From Annulohypoxylon bovei var. microspora (Eukaryota; Ascomycota; Sordariomycetes; Xylariales; Hypoxylaceae): a DNA stretch of 64,000 nucleotides. This document shows, piece after piece, positions 60,349-64,000 of this stretch (position 1 is its first letter; the number at the start of each line of letters is the position of its first letter). The notes under the pieces are model-generated. The model did no database searches, had not been told where the DNA came from, and was given only the letters and a program-made list of their open reading frames with translations. Position numbers and translations under genes: made by a program. The stretch covers positions 186,001-250,000 of the forward strand of contig MU405236.1 of NCBI GenBank assembly GCA_022836615.1, read 5' to 3'.

Positions 60349-60356
60349 ATCGCAAG

Positions 60357-60477
60357 GGCAGCGCTTGACTACAATGTATCTGGTCAGAACGCCAATTATA
60401 ACTACTACTCCGAATCACAACATGGGTCTTCATCACAACAGAACTATTCTACTCACAAAGAAAGACGTAATCACTAG
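60357..60477 (+). pseudogene. Paralogue of the Cys/His gene, right fragment
   Basis: Joined to the left fragment after removing the hAT element and one target copy, the frame continues RAALDYNVSGQNANYNYYS, then ESQHGSSSQQNYST, and ends at TAG 60475-60477. The Gln/Ser/Tyr-rich composition matches the C terminus of the intact gene (AGYYDGATQSQNRSHYPSQS). It contains no internal stop, in contrast to the left fragment. Confidence 0.75.
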
Positions 60478-61599
60478 GTGAAACCTTTGAAAGAAAAGTT
60501 TATACCAGCCCACCAACATTCACCTGATTTTGGGCGCTATAAACTACCATATACTTAGGAGTGATAGTGTATACGATGGTATTTTTTAGGTGTTTAGTTA
60601 TACGATGAATGACTTTTAAATTGTTATATTCGCACGCAAAGTCATTCTTATGGCAGGAAATATAAACATGAGCATTAGAAGGAAATTTGTGTTAGTATAG
60701 GTTAGATTATGTTAATTAGGGCTAACCAGGGTTACCTTCTTTTGGAATAAATTGTTTGTTAAAGTACTTATATTTAATTAGTTACCTGGTGATATTGTGA
60801 GAAATGCTACGTGATATATCAATTGGCAAAATTTTATAATCTTACGCTTATGCTTGTAAAGACCGTTAACTAGGTACTTACACAGGTACCTAACTAGGTA
60901 TTCATGATAATTTGATCCAATCATTCACATATAACACCGACGCAAAACGTTAAAATAACATTAATATTTCAAGACTTAAACCAGTAGTTGAACCTTCCCA
61001 AATATGACTTTAGAAAGGGGCTTATCTTTATTAGTAACTATTCCAAACTCTTTATATAAGTCTTCGAAATGTAATCATAAAGGGAAATCAAGATCATCAA
61101 CGAGTTAGGTTACCTACTCGATTCTCTCATCACTATTATCAGTTTTGATAGCTTTGTAGTTAAAGGGTTCTGTCACGAAACCAAGGGGTATAAAACCCGT
61201 TGCTACCTACGCTCTGATATAGTTCCCAGCTCCTTGTGCAACAACAGTTCCTTGAACCATGACAGGTTCTAACTCAATTACAAATGTAACTTCATACTTA
61301 CTCAGGTAGGTACCTAATCAATACATTACCACCTCACTTCTTTTTACTAACACCTACGTTTTATGTTTCCACAACTTGCTCTATTTATTTTAGTGTCTTG
61401 TTCACAGTTCAAACCTCTTCTGATGATCTAGGCCTGCAAAACTTCTATTTAATAACACTTTCTTGCAACTCTAAGCCATCCTACATCTGCTTTTTATTAC
61501 ATGGACATCAAAGCAGATCAGCTATCCAGTTTATTCGCAATACGGCTAATCTTAAGTTATTGTCTGGGCTATTCCCAACTCTAGACACTTCTATTCGGC
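60478..61599. promoter_or_regulatory. Spacer and promoter of the Cys/His gene
   Basis: About 1.1 kb of normal, moderately AT-rich DNA between the pseudogene end and the intact paralogue. CAGGTACCTAACTAGG and CAGGTAGGTACC runs lie near 60881 and 61300. A 222-nt open frame at 61398-61619 overlaps the gene start in another frame and is not called. Confidence 0.4.
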
Positions 61600-62358
61600 A
61601 TGTCAAACCAATATCCTAACTACTATGGCCTATATTATACCGACGATCAAGACAATGACTGTATCTTTCAAGATCAGAATTTTTCTCTATCGAGTCAGGA
61701 ATTGAACGTCTCGTATCAAGATTATACCTCCCCAAGCCAGTACCATCCTCCTTCAGGTCTACCTAATCAACATCCTATCCCCGACGAAGGTTCCTCAAGT
61801 CAGCCAAAATCTTCAAATATACTAGATTCTCGGAAACCTCATAGCTGTCAGGACCCAGGAACGTGCACCCAGTGCAAAAGGAAAGCCCGTGCAGCTTCAG
61901 GACGATGCGAATATGTGCTGTGTAATAACTTACTATCTCCTAGCAGCACGCGTCGCTGCAAAGACCATCTCAAACAAGGGGCGATAAAGTCTTCAGCCAG
62001 CAACAAGAGAAGAGCTGAAAGAAACAGATGCAAAATTTGTTCTGAAAATGCAGATCCAGGGCGGACATTGTGTGCAAAGCACCTTGAATCTGAAAGAAAG
62101 AGAAAGCAACGCGCACGCCAACCTTCCCGGGCTTCTACTAGTACTGGTCTTACAGGTTTACAACCAACGATCTCTAGCTCTTATGGACAGAGTGACAGCC
62201 AGAGCTGGGAGATGGTTCAGCCATGGGGGCAGCAACAGCCTAGCAATGACCCACAGAGCAACCTTTCGCAGGCGGGATACTACGATGGTGCTACACAATC
62301 ACAGAATCGTTCTCATTATCCATCGCAGAGCCAGTACTATGGTTCATTCCAAAACTAG
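61600..62358 (+). CDS. Small Cys/His-rich protein with Gln/Ser-rich ends
   Basis: Single-exon frame of 252 aa from ATG 61600 to TAG 62358. Residues 1-80 and 175-252 are rich in Gln, Ser, Tyr and Pro (SQYHPPSGLPNQHP; SQSWEMVQPWGQQQ). The middle holds paired Cys/His units: HSCQDPGTCTQC, then CEYVLCNN...RRCKDHL, then RCKICSENADPGRTLCAKHL, suggesting two or more small zinc-binding knuckles of the form C-x2/4-C-x(n)-R-x-x-C-x2-H. A basic stretch ESERKRKQRARQ follows, a possible nuclear signal. I do not recognise the family; a nucleic-acid-binding role is a guess. A RIP-damaged paralogue, about 1.1 kb upstream before counting the insertions, shows that it was duplicated. Confidence 0.8.
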   Translation: MSNQYPNYYGLYYTDDQDNDCIFQDQNFSLSSQELNVSYQDYTSPSQYHPPSGLPNQHPIPDEGSSSQPKSSNILDSRKPHSCQDPGTCTQCKRKARAASGRCEYVLCNNLLSPSSTRRCKDHLKQGAIKSSASNKRRAERNRCKICSENADPGRTLCAKHLESERKRKQRARQPSRASTSTGLTGLQPTISSSYGQSDSQSWEMVQPWGQQQPSNDPQSNLSQAGYYDGATQSQNRSHYPSQSQYYGSFQN

Positions 62359-62982
62359 CCCTATAATCAACTATGGGGAAAGTAATAGATAGTCCAATGA
62401 TGGAAAGGGCATGGGTGTATAGACCGCTTCCGGGGATGTTGGATAGGTAGACTGCATTGGAAAGGATACGGCGAGGGAGTTGTTTATTTGGCGATTAACT
62501 GACGATTAAGTAAATGCAGTTTTAGTCGTTTTCATAGATGATATATTTATTTCATTTTAACCAGAAGATACACTTAGAAATGTGTGAATCCTCGAGTAGT
62601 TTGGCCTCCTTTTATTGAACGATGACGTTTAAGCGTTGACGTTGTTGAAGTCATGCTTTTTCCTTTGAGCGGTGGAGGGACATGTAATATTTATGGGTCC
62701 CAATAAAGGGTTTATGGGTCCTCGGAGGGGTCCACCAAAACACGGTTTAGTGCTTCAACGCGTCAAGCTCGTTCTTTCCCGCTTCTTCTCCTCCCACCAT
62801 CCACATCGCCCCAACCTCTGAGAACCTTGGAACATAACAAAAACAATTAATTTTAACTTCCAAGGTTTTGTCATCTCGTCATCACCATCTTCTCTGTCAT
62901 GTGGTGACAGACTGAACAACTTTCAAATATTTTATTACTTCATAGATCGCATATCGTTGTAATTATTAACTACAACTAAACC
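62359..62982. other. Intergenic spacer
   Basis: About 0.6 kb holding the 3' UTR of the Cys/His gene and the promoter of the next gene. A direct repeat TTTATGGGTCC(T/C) occurs near 62690-62720. Nothing else stands out. Confidence 0.45.
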
Positions 62983-64000
62983 ATGCCGCGACCTAAGAGA
63001 ACTCGCGTCGCGTTGACCCGCACAGTCGCAAAACCGACAAGTCCGGAACCCGTCCCAGTGTCCAAACAACCTGCCGAACCAAGTTCTGATATTTACGATG
63101 TGAGCGATCGTGAAAAGAAAAAGGCAAAACAAAGACAGGAATCAATGCCCGATGAAAATTCAACTACGCGCGCGCAAATGACATCTATGCAACAGTCCAA
63201 GGTATTAGAGGCTGCTCGACAGCGACGCGATTCTGCCATGCGCCGATTGGAAAACATGACTTCCACGTCCGAAAATCAGACAGATGAGCCTGCCGAACAA
63301 TCAGATCCCTCCGTTGAGCTTGGGCGCAAAGCTGCCGGGACCCCGCAGCATAGGAGGATGGCAGACATGTCAGGATTAGATTTGGATGATGACGAGTTTG
63401 ACGATTTAAACACTACCTTTGATCTCGCGGGCCCAGCAAGCGCCCAGCGATCAGGCGACACGTCTACAATGTCTGCTAGTGTATTCAAGCGACGACCCCG
63501 CGCGGGAAGCTTTCTAAGCAGAGAAGAAGGCTACATTCGACCAAGCAGCCGAACAGGCACCAATACACCTGGTCTCAGCTCAACTTTCAATATTGGCCTA
63601 TTTAAGAGACGAGCGCGAGAACCCAGTATTCTTGGTACAGCACAAAAGCCGCGTCCCCAGATAATAGAGCCCGAACCTGAGCCGGAGTCAGAATCAGAAT
63701 CAGAATCAGAATCAGAATTAGAACAAGATGAAGAACCAGCAGGTGACGAAGAAGATGCATTTGCGCCTGAAGCCGAATCAACTCCTCTTAAACGTCCCGA
63801 TAGACGTTCCGGACATCCTGAGGCTGACATCGACCAAACATCGTCGCACGGTTCGCCGCCCGTAAATCCACGCAAGCGAAAGTCCACCGAGGGCCATGAA
63901 CGCCGTACGCGATCCTCGCCGTTCGAAGAGGATGAACCTGTCGAGGAGGCAGTAGTGCAGCGATCGGAGTCAGACCTTTCATCTCCGCCATCTACTCCTC
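62983..64000 (+). CDS. Low-complexity nuclear protein, 3' end outside window
   Basis: Open from ATG 62983 to the right edge, 339 codons, no intron seen. The start MPRPKRTRVALTRTV is basic and DNA-binding-like. Then come a charged helical segment (SDREKKKAKQRQ; KVLEAARQRRDSAMRRLENM), an acidic patch GLDLDDDEFDDLNTTFDL near residue 130, and the conserved-looking block NTPGLSSTFNIGLFKRRARE followed by PSILGTAQKPRPQ. A (Glu-Ser)n run near residue 230 is encoded by GAATCA hexamers. The rest is Ser/Pro/Glu-rich with KRKS and RRTR motifs. The block with FKRRAREPSILGTA reminds me of fungal inner-kinetochore (CCAN) proteins, but I cannot name the subunit. The C-terminal domain that would settle it lies outside. 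Confidence 0.8.
   Translation, partial: MPRPKRTRVALTRTVAKPTSPEPVPVSKQPAEPSSDIYDVSDREKKKAKQRQESMPDENSTTRAQMTSMQQSKVLEAARQRRDSAMRRLENMTSTSENQTDEPAEQSDPSVELGRKAAGTPQHRRMADMSGLDLDDDEFDDLNTTFDLAGPASAQRSGDTSTMSASVFKRRPRAGSFLSREEGYIRPSSRTGTNTPGLSSTFNIGLFKRRAREPSILGTAQKPRPQIIEPEPEPESESESESESELEQDEEPAGDEEDAFAPEAESTPLKRPDRRSGHPEADIDQTSSHGSPPVNPRKRKSTEGHERRTRSSPFEEDEPVEEAVVQRSESDLSSPPSTP

Noticed and set aside
60712..60736. TTAGGG next to CTAACC, resembling telomere repeat
   Set aside because: Only one unit in each direction; no array, so chance is sufficient.

Overview
The window is nuclear DNA of a filamentous ascomycete (Pezizomycotina, most likely a Sordariomycete). The evidence is compact genes with 50-150 nt GT-AG introns and CTAAC-like branch sites, a HET-family relic, an Iwr1 protein, an OPT transporter, intergenic spacers full of CCTAGGTA/TAGGTAGG runs, and a large block degraded in the way repeat-induced point mutation (RIP) degrades DNA. 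Splice sites were placed by reading-frame continuity, so the exon joins are my models. | Left arm (1-31 kb), ordinary gene-bearing DNA. In order: 5' part of a mitochondrial 3-oxoacyl-ACP synthase (-), an 8-exon OPT oligopeptide transporter (+), a CBM48/AMPK-beta-like glycogen-binding protein with a C-terminal hydrophobic segment (-), an Iwr1-type Pol II nuclear-import factor (+), an unrecognised nuclear-looking protein (-), a TFIIIC-tau55-like histidine phosphatase (-), a secreted Ala/Lys/His repeat protein with dibasic-bounded repeats (-), the mitochondrial DEAD-box helicase MRH4 (-), a short-chain dehydrogenase (-), an alpha/beta hydrolase (-), and a 5'-truncated HET-family fragment (+). | 31.2-32.1 kb holds an 815-bp foldback/MITE-like element with two 207-bp inverted arms that differ at one base by eye. 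| 33.2-60.5 kb is a nested transposon block that can be taken apart from the sequence. A Ty3/gypsy element A (33167-40131, TSD CAGAC/TAAAC) lies beside a decayed gene. That gene is split by a hAT-type element (40999-60348; CAGTG termini; perfect 8-bp TSD ATCGCAAG). The hAT element is filled by a Ty1/copia element C (41313-53089, TSD TTTTT) and an LTR element D (53297-59628, TSD AATAA). C carries a Ty3/gypsy element B (46837-52506, TSD AAAAT) inside its RNase H region. LTR pairs match in length exactly (318, 312, 237 and 217 bp), and the differences I checked are transitions. The reverse-transcriptase catalytic Asp codons are converted to Asn in A, B and C. | The decayed gene split by the hAT element is a paralogue of the intact 252-codon Cys/His gene at 61.6 kb. 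Its left half carries eleven in-frame stops, every one a CAA/CAG-to-TAA/TAG change; its right half, beyond the hAT element, is clean. | Right arm (60.5-64 kb): the intact Cys/His gene and the 5' part of a low-complexity nuclear protein running off the window. No rRNA, tRNA or CRISPR array was recognised.
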